Below, one piece after another: positions 1 through 11,800 of a stretch of DNA of 64,000 nt. The notes under the pieces were generated by a model. The model was not told where the DNA came from, ran no database searches, and was given only the letters and a program-made list of their open reading frames with translations. The stretch is from Ovis canadensis. Taxonomy: Eukaryota; Chordata; Mammalia; Artiodactyla; Bovidae. Position numbers and translations under genes: made by a program. Location of the stretch: NCBI RefSeq assembly GCF_042477335.2, contig NC_091247.1, positions 38,491,501-38,555,500 on the forward strand. The letters run 5' to 3'. The first letter of the stretch is position 1; the number at the start of each line of letters is the position of its first letter.

Positions 1-299
1 TAACATTTAAAAAATTAGCAGGGACTTTACAAAGCTAACCCATGCCAAAGGAAAGACTCACTTGGGGCCACCCCCATCATCTGGAGGCAGGACTGGAAGG
101 GACTCAGCAGTGTGGAGGGAACCATCTAAATCACATGAAGACTCCTGCCTACATCTCAAGTAAAAATTGGGGCAAATATGTACTGACCTTGGAAATGCAA
201 GCACATTTCCAAATGTGTTATCTATACCCAGAAAACCTAAAATATTTCATGTACAATAGCAAGGAGAAAGGAAAGCATGTCTAAGTACAGACTTAAAAT

Positions 300-830
300 A
301 GTCTGGGAAGGCTCTCTGGGAAGAAAACTATAAAACTTTTCTGAGAGACATAAATGGAAAAAAATAGCACATCCCTAGATATGAACCCTCAAGGTAAAAA
401 TATCAATGTTATCCAACTTTTTCTACAAATTTAACATAATTCCAGGAGAAAAAAAATCCCCACAGCATTCTTTTTAATGCTGGGAAATTAAACTTAATCT
501 AGAAGAATAAAGAGACTGCCAAAATTCTTGGAAAAGAAGAATGAAGAGGACTATGCTATACTAATCATTAAGTTGTATTACAAAGTATCAATAATTAAAA
601 ACAGAATATACTAATATAGGAAAAGGTGGACAAATCAAAGGAAGAGAAGAAAAAATTCCCAGAAACAGACTTAGGAATAGATGTGAATTGAGCATATAAT
701 GGAGCTAACACTGCAAATCCCTGGAAAAGAACAGATTACTCAGAAAATAGTAGGGGAGTGGGGAATAAATATCCAAAGACATTCTAAATATATTAAACAT
801 TTAAATATAAAGTATACTTGGATATGACTT
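300..830 (+). mobile_element. Degenerate L1 fragment
   Basis: Weak resemblance to L1 ORF2 ('…gaagaataaagagactgcc…'), heavily mutated. Confidence 0.4.
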
Positions 831-2208
831 AGTTCTGTTGTTAGTTTTCCTTAACTCATGTCAGCCATGAATTATGGAAAATTAAACCTGCGAGTGAATG
901 AGGTCATCAGTGAAGTGGGCTTTGGCCTTTTGGGGGCACTTCCTGCCACTCAAGCTAGGCACTGACAGAAGGTACCTGGGTTCACCAGTGTGCTCTCAGA
1001 CAATTCTGAATGCTGCTTTTTTCATTTCTGCTTCCAGACTCAAGCTACTTTGATTCTATCCACACCTCTCTCGCTCAGGTGAGCAGATTTGTAAATTGAT
1101 GGAAAGATGCAACAAAAAAAAAGTAAGTCTCCAGGCAGAGATGATGCTATTTGCAGACAGTGCTCCTGAATTTACTGTTATCCCTAAAGTTCTTCCTGAC
1201 TTGTATGTAGCCAAGACCAGGAGGAACGGCATGAAAGCAGGTGTGCAGCTGCGTGTGTGAGTGTACTGAGAGAGAGGCACTGTTATTAGACATTACTCTT
1301 CTTTATGCAGGATGTAACTGAACTCTCTCTGCCAAATTTTCACAGTGAAATGTACGACACAAAAACGTACCAGGCTGGGGCAGAGCGAACAGGATGGTAG
1401 CCAGTGAAGAGGACAGATAAGTAATGAGGTTCATAGACAGAAATCCTGAAATATACACTTGGTTGTTTCATTCACTTATTAACCTCTAGCATCTCTCAAA
1501 GGATTACTATGCACTGCTACCTTCCTAGGTGCTGGTGATAGAATGCTGAGTGAGACAAAGTCACTGCCTTCGAGGTACTAAAAGTTTAAGTTTACTTCAA
1601 ACATATAAACAAATTATTGCAGAATCACTTATCTCAGCTACCTTCAGGCTGTGCCAAATAATAGCTCTCACTGAAAGTTCTAGAATGGACCCTCCTTTGC
1701 CCTCTACCAAACATTATTTTTTTCTTTTCCCTTATCCACATCTTGTTTGACTTAACTTCTCCGTAAGGGTTTTCAAGCTTTCACAGCTTATTAGAAGCTT
1801 GTTTCCCTTTCCAAATAGATAAAATTCATTTATTCTTTCACTTGCATGCTGCAGACCTCCTATGTATCTATTTGTTCTGTTTCTTCCATTACCAACTAAC
1901 AGAAGTGACTGTCTTCCATTTCGTCTTAATCCACTCAAGTCTACAAATAATAAAGCACCTGCAGATGCTGTCCTAAAAGTAGAATCTGATCTCTTTGATA
2001 ACTCACATGCCTCCTCTTTGAGGAAAGCCATACTTAATGAACATGATCCACTGGACCTCACCGAGTACTAGTTTTAATTAAAACTGGGCCTAGGACTATT
2101 ACCAAGGAAGAAAATAAGGTACATAAACCATATCTATTTCCTCTCCTACTTTTGTGTGGACACAGATTTAGCCAAATAAATAGTAAATCCTATAGGATAA
2201 CTGGAGGG

Positions 2209-2371
2209 TGAAGTGAAGTGAAGTGAAGTTGCTCAGTCGTGTCCGACTCTTTGTGACCCCATGGACTGTAGCCTACAAGGCTCCTCTGTCCATGGAATTT
2301 TCCAGGCAAGAGTACTGGAGTGGGTTGCCATTTCCTTCTCCAGGGGATCTTCCCGAGCCAGGGAAGGTTGA
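2209..2371 (-). mobile_element. Bov-tA SINE, antisense
   Basis: Reads from the tail (gctcagtcgtgtccgactc) back to 'ggggatcttcccgagccaggg'; the tRNA-like head is missing. A GTGAA pentamer repeat forms its tail at 2209-2228. Confidence 0.85.
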
Positions 2372-4460
2372 ATAACTGGTGGATGAATAGAGATAATTTC
2401 CAATATGGGTATGTAATATGGGTATGTATGAGCTACATTGTGATTTTAAGAATGAATATTTAGTATAGACTAAGAAGAAATAAATCTTACGGTATCAAAA
2501 ATTACTCCCCTAAAAGTGACTACAGGTCATGGAGATCATAACCTTCTCCAGATTTTGGGTTGAGACCAAAACTTTACTGGATTACAAAAAAATCCAGGGG
2601 AAGAACACAAGTCACTCTTTGAGGGAAAAAAGTACTCTCCTTCTTTTTCTAAAATGGTCCCTTTATAAATATTGCCAAATGCATCCTTATTACTGACTTA
2701 AGTGGAATCTTGGAAGGTTTTGAAGATCTTTCATAACTGTGATGGTAACCTTTGTAAAATACACAAAGATAGCCATACATCCTCACTGCATGGGAACATG
2801 ACACTAAGAGAGCAATGCGTAAACAGTACTTCATGCTGACTACATTTTAATACAGTCAGTTCTATATTAAAGTATTAAGTACATAATTATCTATTTAATA
2901 TTTCCTTTATAGAGCCCAATTTTTAAAAAAACACAAAATATAGATTATACTTAGTACCTGCTAGCTCTATCTCACCCTTCAACTATTAAGGACAAGAAGT
3001 CAAGGAGTGCCTCCAGTGTTCTGGTAGGGAACTGGAAATTGGCTGAATAACTAGCATGTCTCTTCTACAAGTTCTTCCAAGAGGCACAGTCCAGGAGAAT
3101 GGATTCTAGTAGCACAAATCAGGGTGTACCTCCACACTATCACCAGAGAGATCTGTACACTAATACCTATACCTTTCCTTTGTAATGACCAGGCTGTGTC
3201 CTCAGGCCCCTGTGGCAACAAAACAATGTGGATTTGTAACAACATCCTAGAGTGAAATGTGAATGTGGTCAAGGGTGTCCAAAAGCGGAAGAGTGGTGCA
3301 ATTCACACCACAACTCAGGCCCCCACCCCTTCCGTGGGAGTCTGGCCATTTGAAAAGCAAGACTCCAGAAGAAACAACTCCAGGGAACTGCAGTCTATTA
3401 GCATATCTTGCCAAGAGAGACCTGACTGGAATGGCTTCTCAAGTCAGACCAGATGCCATGAAATACTGTTTGACCAGATAAAAACAACAGCTTAGGTCAG
3501 GCTGCCGAGTCCTCCTCACAGAGCACACACAGAAATCTTTTGTCATGGGGTCAGAAGACTCTGGCAGAGGTAATCTCTCTAGACCAGCTGCTTAATTCCA
3601 GAAAGGCCTGCATGTGTGTACCATTCCAGAAAAAATGGGTGTCTACAATTAAAGGAGATGCTAGAGCCTTCTTTTGAAAAGGAGCCCATTCAAGCACCTG
3701 ACTCCTGACCCACCGGCTGCAGCGTATTTGCATTCACTCAGCCTCCATTTTGCTGAGCAGCGTATTGAAGGGCATTCAAACCAGAGGAATTACCAGCTAA
3801 GGAAAAGAGACAACACAATTATCATCAATAAAGGGCATATCACAGCAACCAAAGACTAAAAGGTTTCCCACATCCCAATAATAATTAATTAGTAGCAGTA
3901 GCAGTGGGAAACCAGTAGCAATTTTAAAATATATACACATAAATCCAGGAATACCTTTTACAAGGCATGTGTAAGATCTACATGGAAACACAACAAAACT
4001 TGGCTTAGAGACATAAAAGAGATCTGAGTAAATGAACACACACATCAAATCCTGGATGAAAAACTCTAATATGTAAACATGTACTTTTAAAGGTTAATTT
4101 ATACTGAAATTATTTAGTTTGAATTTTGAAAATCCCCAAAGAATTTGGGGTACGGAAAATTGAAAGACTAACTATAAAACTCATCAAGAAAAATAAACTG
4201 GTAAAATTAAAAAAAAAAGGAGAAGGAGGGTAGAATAGGGATTTGCTTCAACAGATCCTGAAGTGTATGAAACCACAGTGATTAAAACTGTACACTAGTG
4301 CAGGAAGACAGACAGTGGAACAGAAGAACAAGTCTAGAATCAGACTCGGCCATAAACAAGAGTTTAGTACACACAGAGGCAGCAACTTAAAACAGTGTGA
4401 GAACACCGATTCTGTAAAGGTAAATGACAAACAGGGAGACTGTATGACATCTGAAGGGAC

Positions 4461-4578
4461 ACCACCTCTTTTTTGGCCACATGGCTTGTGGATCTTACTT
4501 TCCCAACCAGGGACTGAACCCACGACCCTGCACTGGGAACACGGAGTCTTAACCGCTGGACTGCCAGGGAAGTCCACC
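4461..4578 (-). mobile_element. CHR-type tRNA-derived SINE, antisense fragment
   Basis: Recognised by 'cccaaccagggactgaaccca…ttaaccgctggactgccagggaagtcc'. Inserted in an old L1. Confidence 0.85.
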
Positions 4579-4684
4579 AAGGGGCAACTTCTTTCATATA
4601 CACCCTTCATATTTTAGAATCTTTTCAAAATAAAGAAAAAGATGAATGCCTCAGTAGAGAATTGGGCAAAGGTTATTTAACAGG

Positions 4685-4874
4685 CTTCCCTGGAAGCTCA
4701 GACAGTAAAGAATCTGCCTACCATGCAAGGAGACCTGGGCTGGGAAGATCCCCTGGAGAAGGGAATGACAACCCACTCCAATATTCTTGCCTGGAGAATG
4801 CCACGGACAGAGGAACCTGGAGGGCCATAGGCCAGGGTGTTGCAAAAAGTTGGACACAACTGAGTAACTAACAC
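4685..4874 (+). mobile_element. Bov-tA SINE with target duplications
   Basis: Full Bov-tA, flanked by the duplication ttatttaacagg at 4673-4684 and 4875-4886. It sits inside an old L1. Confidence 0.9.
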
Positions 4875-5540
4875 TTATTTAACAGGCAATTCACATACAC
4901 AGACACAAAATGTCAAAGATAATGAAAATTGTTACACTGTCTTAGTAATATAAGAACGCAAGTGAAAACAAGTTGTGTGTTTGCTTTTTATCTATCAAAT
5001 TTATAAAAGTCTAAGCTAAGATATAAACTTGCGAAGGTGAAGGAAAATATGGCCTATAATCTGCCTGGTGGGCAATCCAGCAGTCAACATCAAAAACCAC
5101 AACCATTTGGATGCCAGTCATTTTACAACCATGAACTTACCCTAAGGAAATAATTATGATGTTGGATAGAGATTTATCTATAAGATAGTTTAAGGAAGCA
5201 TCAATTATATTAGCAAAATACTGGGAAGAACCTAAAATAGGAGACTGGTTATATGAGTTATGGTACACCATATGATGTAATACTGATTTTTAAAAAGTAT
5301 GCACAAAAGTCTAGTGGATACAGAACTTAGCAGGAATGTTGACAGCTGTTACTGCTGCAAGGTCTGTTATCAGTGATTTTTATTTTCTTTGTGCTTTTCT
5401 AACTTTCCAACTTACTGAACTATTTTAAAAATTTCTTTCCAAAAAACCATTGAAAGATACATTTCAAAGTTTCACTGATCTCCTTGGGCTGCTAGAATTA
5501 TGGATGACTTAATTTTTAGTATATGATTTTCTGTATTTCT

Positions 5541-5760
5541 CAAGGCTTTCCCTGTGGTTCAGTAGTAAAGAATGTGCCTGCAATGCAGGGGACACAGGAG
5601 ATGCATGTTTGATCCCTGGGTGGGGAAGATCCCCTGGAGGAGGGCATGGCAATCTGGTCCAGTATTCTTGCCGGGAAAATCTCATGGACAGAGGAGCCTG
5701 GTGGGCTACAGTCCATGGGCTGCAAAGAGTAGGACAGGACTGAAGTGACTGAGCACACAA
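5541..5760 (+). mobile_element. Bov-tA SINE
   Basis: Full-length copy from 'ggctttccctgtggttcag' to 'gactgagcacaca'. Confidence 0.88.
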
Positions 5761-7539
5761 TCCACTGTATTTCTCAGAATTTTCTATGAGGTCAGTTTTA
5801 AAAGGGAAAGAAAGACCACACACTCACCATGGGGGCCTGGGGGCTTGGGTTCTGTTGGGCTCTGGATCCCAGCACCTAGTACCCAGCATCTATGCTGCTC
5901 CATGAATGCCTAGTCTATTGAATGAAAATTACTGCTGCCGCCTCTGCCACTACCACCTCCATCTCCACCATTCTAGAAATCTTTTAATTGTCCCACCACT
6001 GCCAAGATTATTAAACGGGCAGTTTGAATATAAGATCCTCAGAGTGGAGTCCTGATGCACACCAACTATTCAGAATCTCTAAAGAGCCACAGAAAAGGTT
6101 TAGGTGTGAAAAAAACTTAATACAAATCTAATTAACTCTGCAATGTTAAAGAGGAAAAAAAATTCAATTATTAGAATTCTTTTCCTCAATTGCTTTTTTT
6201 TTTTGAGAGCCATGGCAATCTTTTTTTTTTAATGTGATGTTAAGGAAAAAAATGGCCTAAGTGTATTAGCATTTTGCAAAGTGGTCTTCTTTTGTAGGAT
6301 TCCGCTACAAAAACCAAGGAGACTGCAGCTGTTCAATTGACCATCAAACCCTAAAATCATAAGCATCTACTCTTTACAAGAGAAGAACCTGACAACTTCA
6401 ACTCCCTCCCACCCCACCCTGACCACCAATTGCAGCAACCAGCGCTTGGTTAAATTAACTAAATGTGAGTTCTTACTTCCCTCTCTTCTGCTCACATGCT
6501 TTAGACTAGAGGATAAATGATCAAGACCATAGAAGACCAAATTCCAAAAAAGGAAGGACAATAAGAGAACTCGATCACTAGCCCTTCAATAGCAAATGCT
6601 GACTGGTCACAATCTGAATTATAAGCAACTGGCCCAGTGATGACTTCAAATCCAGTTTTCTAGAACCTTTACCTCCACCGCTTCCTGTGCAGACTGTCTC
6701 TGCATCTTTCTCATTAGACAAACTACATTTCTCTAGGATGGAGACCATGCTGATTTCATACCCCAGTATAAACTTACTTAATACCCCAGTACTGAGCACA
6801 AGCTCTTAAGACATGGTAGGCAGAAAATATACATTCTTGAACTGCTAAAATAAATGATAAAATTGACATCCTGTGGTATTCCTGCATAGGTGAAGCGCAA
6901 AGCTGGGTACACCTAAGAGCCCTTACGTGAAGGGATGACATTTTAATAATACAAATAAATACCTATGAGGAGGAGGAGAACTAGGAGGCTTTTCAGCAGA
7001 AACAGTCCCAGTTAACCAGTTCCCCTAAAAACCATGGAGATGTAAGAGAATCTAAAGATGAGAGAGAGAAGCCACATCAGACTACCTTTCCGCCTTCAGA
7101 AGAGATACTCTGGAGTTTCCAGTTCATGGTATGTAAATCCCTAATGCATAAAGACGGTCTGATTTCAAACATGGTCAGTCACAATCATAGAGAAATTGAA
7201 AGGGGAGGAGAAGGATGGAGAGAAGCACATGTGCGAGGCACACTCACCATCCATCTCCAGCACACACACACACCGTGGAGTAACACTCAATGTTTGGCCT
7301 GTTCCAAGATTCTCCTCCCTTGTCAGGTCTGGTCTTCCCTTTCACTGATGAAACAGGCCATTCAGATTCTGACTATCAGAGTCAGACTCTCTTCAAAGAG
7401 CGTTTGCATGAAATAACCACATGTGTTTAGAGAACCATCATCACACATCATCCTGTTCATGCAGAGCACCGAGAAAGCCCTCAATCTGGATGGGCAGCCT
7501 GTACTTCAAATTGATGGGAGTTCAGAGACCAGAATCAAG

Positions 7540-7690
7540 CTTGTTCAGTGATCTGAAGCCTTGGCTGAACATGAGAATCACCTGGGGTGCTTTAAAAAAA
7601 ATACTAGTGCAGGATCTCAACCCAAACCAATTAAATCAGAATTGCTAGGGGTGAGGTCTGAGCGTTGGGGTGTGTGTGTGTTTTCCCCCA
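7540..7690 (+). mobile_element. MER5A-like DNA transposon fossil
   Basis: hAT-Charlie type MITE with 'gaatcacctggggtgcttta' and 'caattaaatcagaattgct'. Confidence 0.65.
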
Positions 7691-7789
7691 CTAAAGTTCC
7701 ACAAAGAATTATTAATTTTTTTCAGCATGATAAAAGCAAGTGGTTATGTTTTGCATTACCAGAGGTAGAAGAAAATGTGCTTTTAAAAA

Positions 7790-7922
7790 CACTCCACAGA
7801 GAGTTTATTATACAAGATTGGTAAAATACTGATAATTGTGGAAGCTGGGTGATGGATACATAGAAGCTGATTACATTATTCACTCTACTTTTGTGTATTT
7901 GAAAATGTTTTATAATAAAAAG
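7790..7922 (+). mobile_element. Old L1 3' end fragment
   Basis: Resembles an L1M terminal segment ending 'ttttataataaaaagt'. Confidence 0.45.
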
Positions 7923-7984
7923 TTCCTCTATAAAATGAGCAGAAATAAAAATGTGTTCTCTTACCCCAAAGAGTACCTGACTGT

Positions 7985-8108
7985 GTGTGCATGCTAAGTT
8001 GCTCAGCTGTGCCTGACTCTTTTTGACCCTGTGGACTGTAGCCTGCCAGGCTCCTCTGTCCATGGGATTCTCCAGGCAAGAACACTGGAGTGGGGAGCCA
8101 TGCCTTCC
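7985..8108 (-). mobile_element. Bov-tA SINE fragment, antisense
   Basis: Tail and middle part only, from 'gctaagttgctcag' to 'ggagtggggagccatg'. Confidence 0.85.
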
Positions 8109-8773
8109 CAATTCATATCAGTGTATGTGTATACTATATTTAATGGGAAAAAAAAAATTTTTTTTAAATTAAAAGCTTTGCAAGTGATTCTAATGTGCAA
8201 CCAGAGTTGAGAGTGACTAGGCCACATCATTTGAAAAATAAGGAGTCAAATCAGCAGCAGAAGGGAAGTCAGGTGAGATGTGGTCAGATGGAGCCCAGGG
8301 AGGGTGGCCTGCCTCATCTGAGTGCCTCACCATCTCCAATTTCTGCTTTGCATATATTTACCTAAATTTTGAGCATCTTTATTCACAAGTAAACTTCTGT
8401 ATGTGTATGTATATATGTCTGTGTGTGTACATGATTTAAGACAGCACTACCAATTATATTCAGTAGCATGTAATTTTTGAAAAACACTATTTGTGGGAAC
8501 ATTACCTCTGAGTTAAAATGCTTTGGCCTTAGAATAGTCAAACGGAAAGCACTGCTGGGGAACAGCAGGCTGCAGGGGTGAGGGTTGGGGGTGTCATCTT
8601 GGGAGCCGGGGAGCCCATCTTATCTAAGGGCTTTACAGGCAGTGCTGATTAGAGGGTCCTGAGTGAACTCTAATATCAGGGGCTCACTGTGAGAAGCCAA
8701 GAGCAACAACCAAGTGTCAATGAAAAAATACATCAAAGCTCCCCCTTTCCCACACCCAGAGCCCCCAACTCAC

Positions 8774-8803
8774 CTATTCTTCTCCATTTCATTGTGAGTC
8801 GAT
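8774..8803 (-). CDS. MXD1: MXD1 coding exon 3, 30-nt microexon
   Basis: This 30-nt exon has a pyrimidine-rich tract and ag acceptor upstream and a gtgagt-type donor (ggtgag) downstream. It reads (R)STHNEMEKN(R), the start of the DNA-contacting basic region. It sits between a 4.8-kb intron and an intron longer than 8.7 kb, and at this size it is invisible to an ORF scan. Frame is kept on both sides. Confidence 0.93.
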
Positions 8804-11800
8804 CTGAAAGAGGGAACAATAAGAGAAACATTATTCTTGTTTTAAAGGACTGCTCCAATGCCAACACAATTATTTTAACTTCTTTCTCTCTCAAGCTGGA
8901 GGGAGAGAAGACAGAGGAAGGGCTCTACTAAAGAAATTAGTCCCTCTGGGGAAATAGATAAATGTAAGTATCTCAAACAGCATTCAAGGAGAAGTGACAA
9001 ACTGAGAGGCATGCATTCCCTAGTGGAAAAGTAATCCATTTTAAGAAAGGAAATAAAAGGGTTCTATTTATACAAAGGGAAAACAGCTGCACAATGTGAT
9101 GCGAATTTGGGTTATATAATACCACAAGGCTTTCTTTAGGCTGAGCGTGGAACACCAGAAATTTGGCATCCCCACCCAGCTCTGCAGTTCTCTAGGTGTA
9201 CTATATACCAAAATTGTACGCTAAGTTGTCTGACTATAGGATACAGTTTTAAAAGGATAAATATAACCCTTCTTCCCTCAATTTTTCTACTCCTTGAAGT
9301 TATTTTATTGCATCCAACCTCCCAAAAGATGCTACTGTTGAAGAGCTACCAAATGCTTTTAGGAAGGGGCTTCCAAAACTCAGTTCAATGTAAAGATGAC
9401 AGGCTGGTTAAGGCAGCCCTTTGGGTGGAATCTGAGGTCCAGCTTTCCCACTGACTGATACTGTGGAAGAAATAAAAACGCTTACCATCCTGTCCTTGGT
9501 TAACTCTTTGGTAAAATGGAAATAAAAATGACTGCCAATTATCTACAGAACACATGTGGGTCAATGAGGTAGCAACTGTAAAAGTGATGAGAGGCTTGAT
9601 GAAAGCACAGGTGTGTGTGAAATCAGATTATTAGTATGTTTACAGCTGACCTTGAATATAAGGTCTGGCCTATGGATTTATGGACAGGTTTCCACAGATG
9701 TCACAAGCAGTCAGTCAGTGTGGTTATCTCAGTGTCCATATCATATAACTCATCCCAACTAGTTAAAAATAAACTTGAGGAAACTGCCAGCATTATAAAC
9801 GAACTGAATCTTGACCTCACTTTTGGAAATTCTCTAGAATTTAATCAGTTCAGGAGAGATGACACCCTGGCTCAGGTCAAGAATTCTGTGGGGGCAATTT
9901 AACTGGAACTTTACTGGGTCTTGGAAATAAATTCTCACAGTAGTCATGGAGAAACCCTACTTCCATGAATGCTCAACCACTCATTCACAGCAAGGGCACC
10001 ACCATCACGTCCATTCACACCAGAGACTAGTTGTGGGATTTGGGGCATTCTTGAAATGGGAAATTTCTAATCCAGCACTAAACTTCTTTTCCACAAGGCT
10101 TCTGGGATACAATTTTCATTCACAAGGAAAAACAAATAATGACAGTATTTTAAATTTTAGAATATTTGTTTTCTAGATAAGGGATATATGAACCTTAAGA
10201 CTGGTTAATTTAAAAGCTTTAAATTGATTCACTTGGTTACCCTTCAGTGTTTTTCAGTCCTGTTTTTCTGATGTATACTTCACTTCCTGCAATGGCCAGC
10301 AGGATATCACAGTTAACAAGAGCCTGGCCTGCAACTGCAAACCTTTGGCTTGATAGCACGTGGCATTCTGGTTTTAACAGAGAATGACAAGTTCAAAGTC
10401 TGACACATTTTTTAGATGGATGAAAATATATGATGACAGGTGGTCAAAATTTCCCTGTTTAACTGTAGACAAGGACCATTCTGAGGAGGTGGAGGAGAGA
10501 AGGGTGGATATTTGAAATGAACATGGTGTCCGATTACAGAAAAATCAGAACACCACAAGTCACCCTTATCCCATCTGGATTCTTTGAAGATACATATAAA
10601 AAATTCAGAATTCCCAAGATAATCTTTTTTTACAAATTCCATAAGCAGCATAACTCTTTCCAAACCTTGAACAGAGTTTTGGAAACTATGGATCCTATTT
10701 GATTACTTAAGAGTGTTGAACACATGGTGATTTTTACAAGGGGACTTATATCTAACGGCAAGGGCATTACTGAAATATGTTTGGTTTAGTGAAACTGAAT
10801 TTGTCTTTAATAAAAGGGAGGCCATTCAAAAAAGGCCTTCCAGACTCCCTTCCAACTCTGTTGATGGGAAAACATTTATATTTTTAATTAAAGCATCATA
10901 AGAATATATAGACACCTTGTATCAAAATCATTTTCCATGTGATTACAGAAAAGATTGGATAAATCTGGACTCACTGATAAAGGTCAAATGTCATCACTTA
11001 AAAATATATTTTAACAAGAATATTAACTAAGCCAAACCAGTCCCTGAGTTAAAAAAGACTCACCCTGTCAAGTCAGCTATATGACCACTGTCTCATAAAA
11101 GAACTGGGTGACAAGGGCTAAACTTCCTCTTTCACATGAATGCCAATGCCTGCTTCACCAATGCAACAAAACACACTTTTAAAAACTCTGGATTTCAAGT
11201 CTAATTATTTAAGTAACTGATTTAAAAAATCAGTGGGAAAGAAAAAAAGATTCCATCTTCCTGTAGTTCTCCAGATGATTCCAGAACAATCAATATTCAC
11301 AATTTCACTTGCTTTTGTTTTTTAACAAGCAATTAGAGAAACTTAAGATCTGCATTTTCAGTTTCAAAGAAGTTTGCTATGTAGCTAAATCTTATTTTTT
11401 TTATTGTTGTCCAAGGAAGAGTAACCCCCAGATGCTACAAGCAAAGAGCTCAGCATTTCAACCTGAATTAATAAGAATACACTGTTACCAATGGTTATGT
11501 AAACCAGAAGTAATCTATAGCTCTTACATCAGTTCAAAATTCTGACCATACATGGCCTTGGATATAAGTCTGATTCAAATCAAGGGGTCAAACTGCATTC
11601 TCTGGGGAGATGTCTCATTGCTCAGGTAAGGGTCATTCCAAACAGGTCATGAAGGAAGTGATTACATTTAAAGAAAACAACCTGGTGTTGCTTCATCTGT
11701 TTTGCTTGGTGCAATCTCCAGGTTTAATCATGGTCTCTCAGAGATCCCTGCACCACTTAAATTACTGCACGAATTCATCATTAGTCAAGAATATGGAAAA

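Larger units (their letters stand above)
4085..5455 (+). mobile_element. Degenerate L1M interrupted by SINEs
   Basis: Old sense L1 pieces on both sides of a CHR SINE (4461-4578) and a Bov-tA (4685-4874), ending near 5455. Confidence 0.55.
1..8773 (-). other. MXD1 intron 3 (part)
   Basis: Intronic sequence, truncated by the window edge. It contains degenerate L1 fragments (about 300-830 and 4085-5455), Bov-tA and CHR SINEs and an MER5A-like fossil, listed separately. The stretches 830-2200, 2380-4080 and 5770-7530 hold no exon, RNA gene or young repeat that I can recognise. A fragment near 1490-1580 resembles an ancient repeat of the 'gtgccaggcactg' type. Confidence 0.7.

Noticed and set aside
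3259-3495. Overlapping open frames of 72 and 78 codons
   Set aside because: Short, no start context or family resemblance, inside MXD1 intron 3.
1-8773. Remaining MXD1 exons (basic HLH-zipper and tail)
   Set aside because: I looked on the minus strand for the conserved RAHLRLCLEKLKGLVP region and found no match, so I place these exons outside the window.
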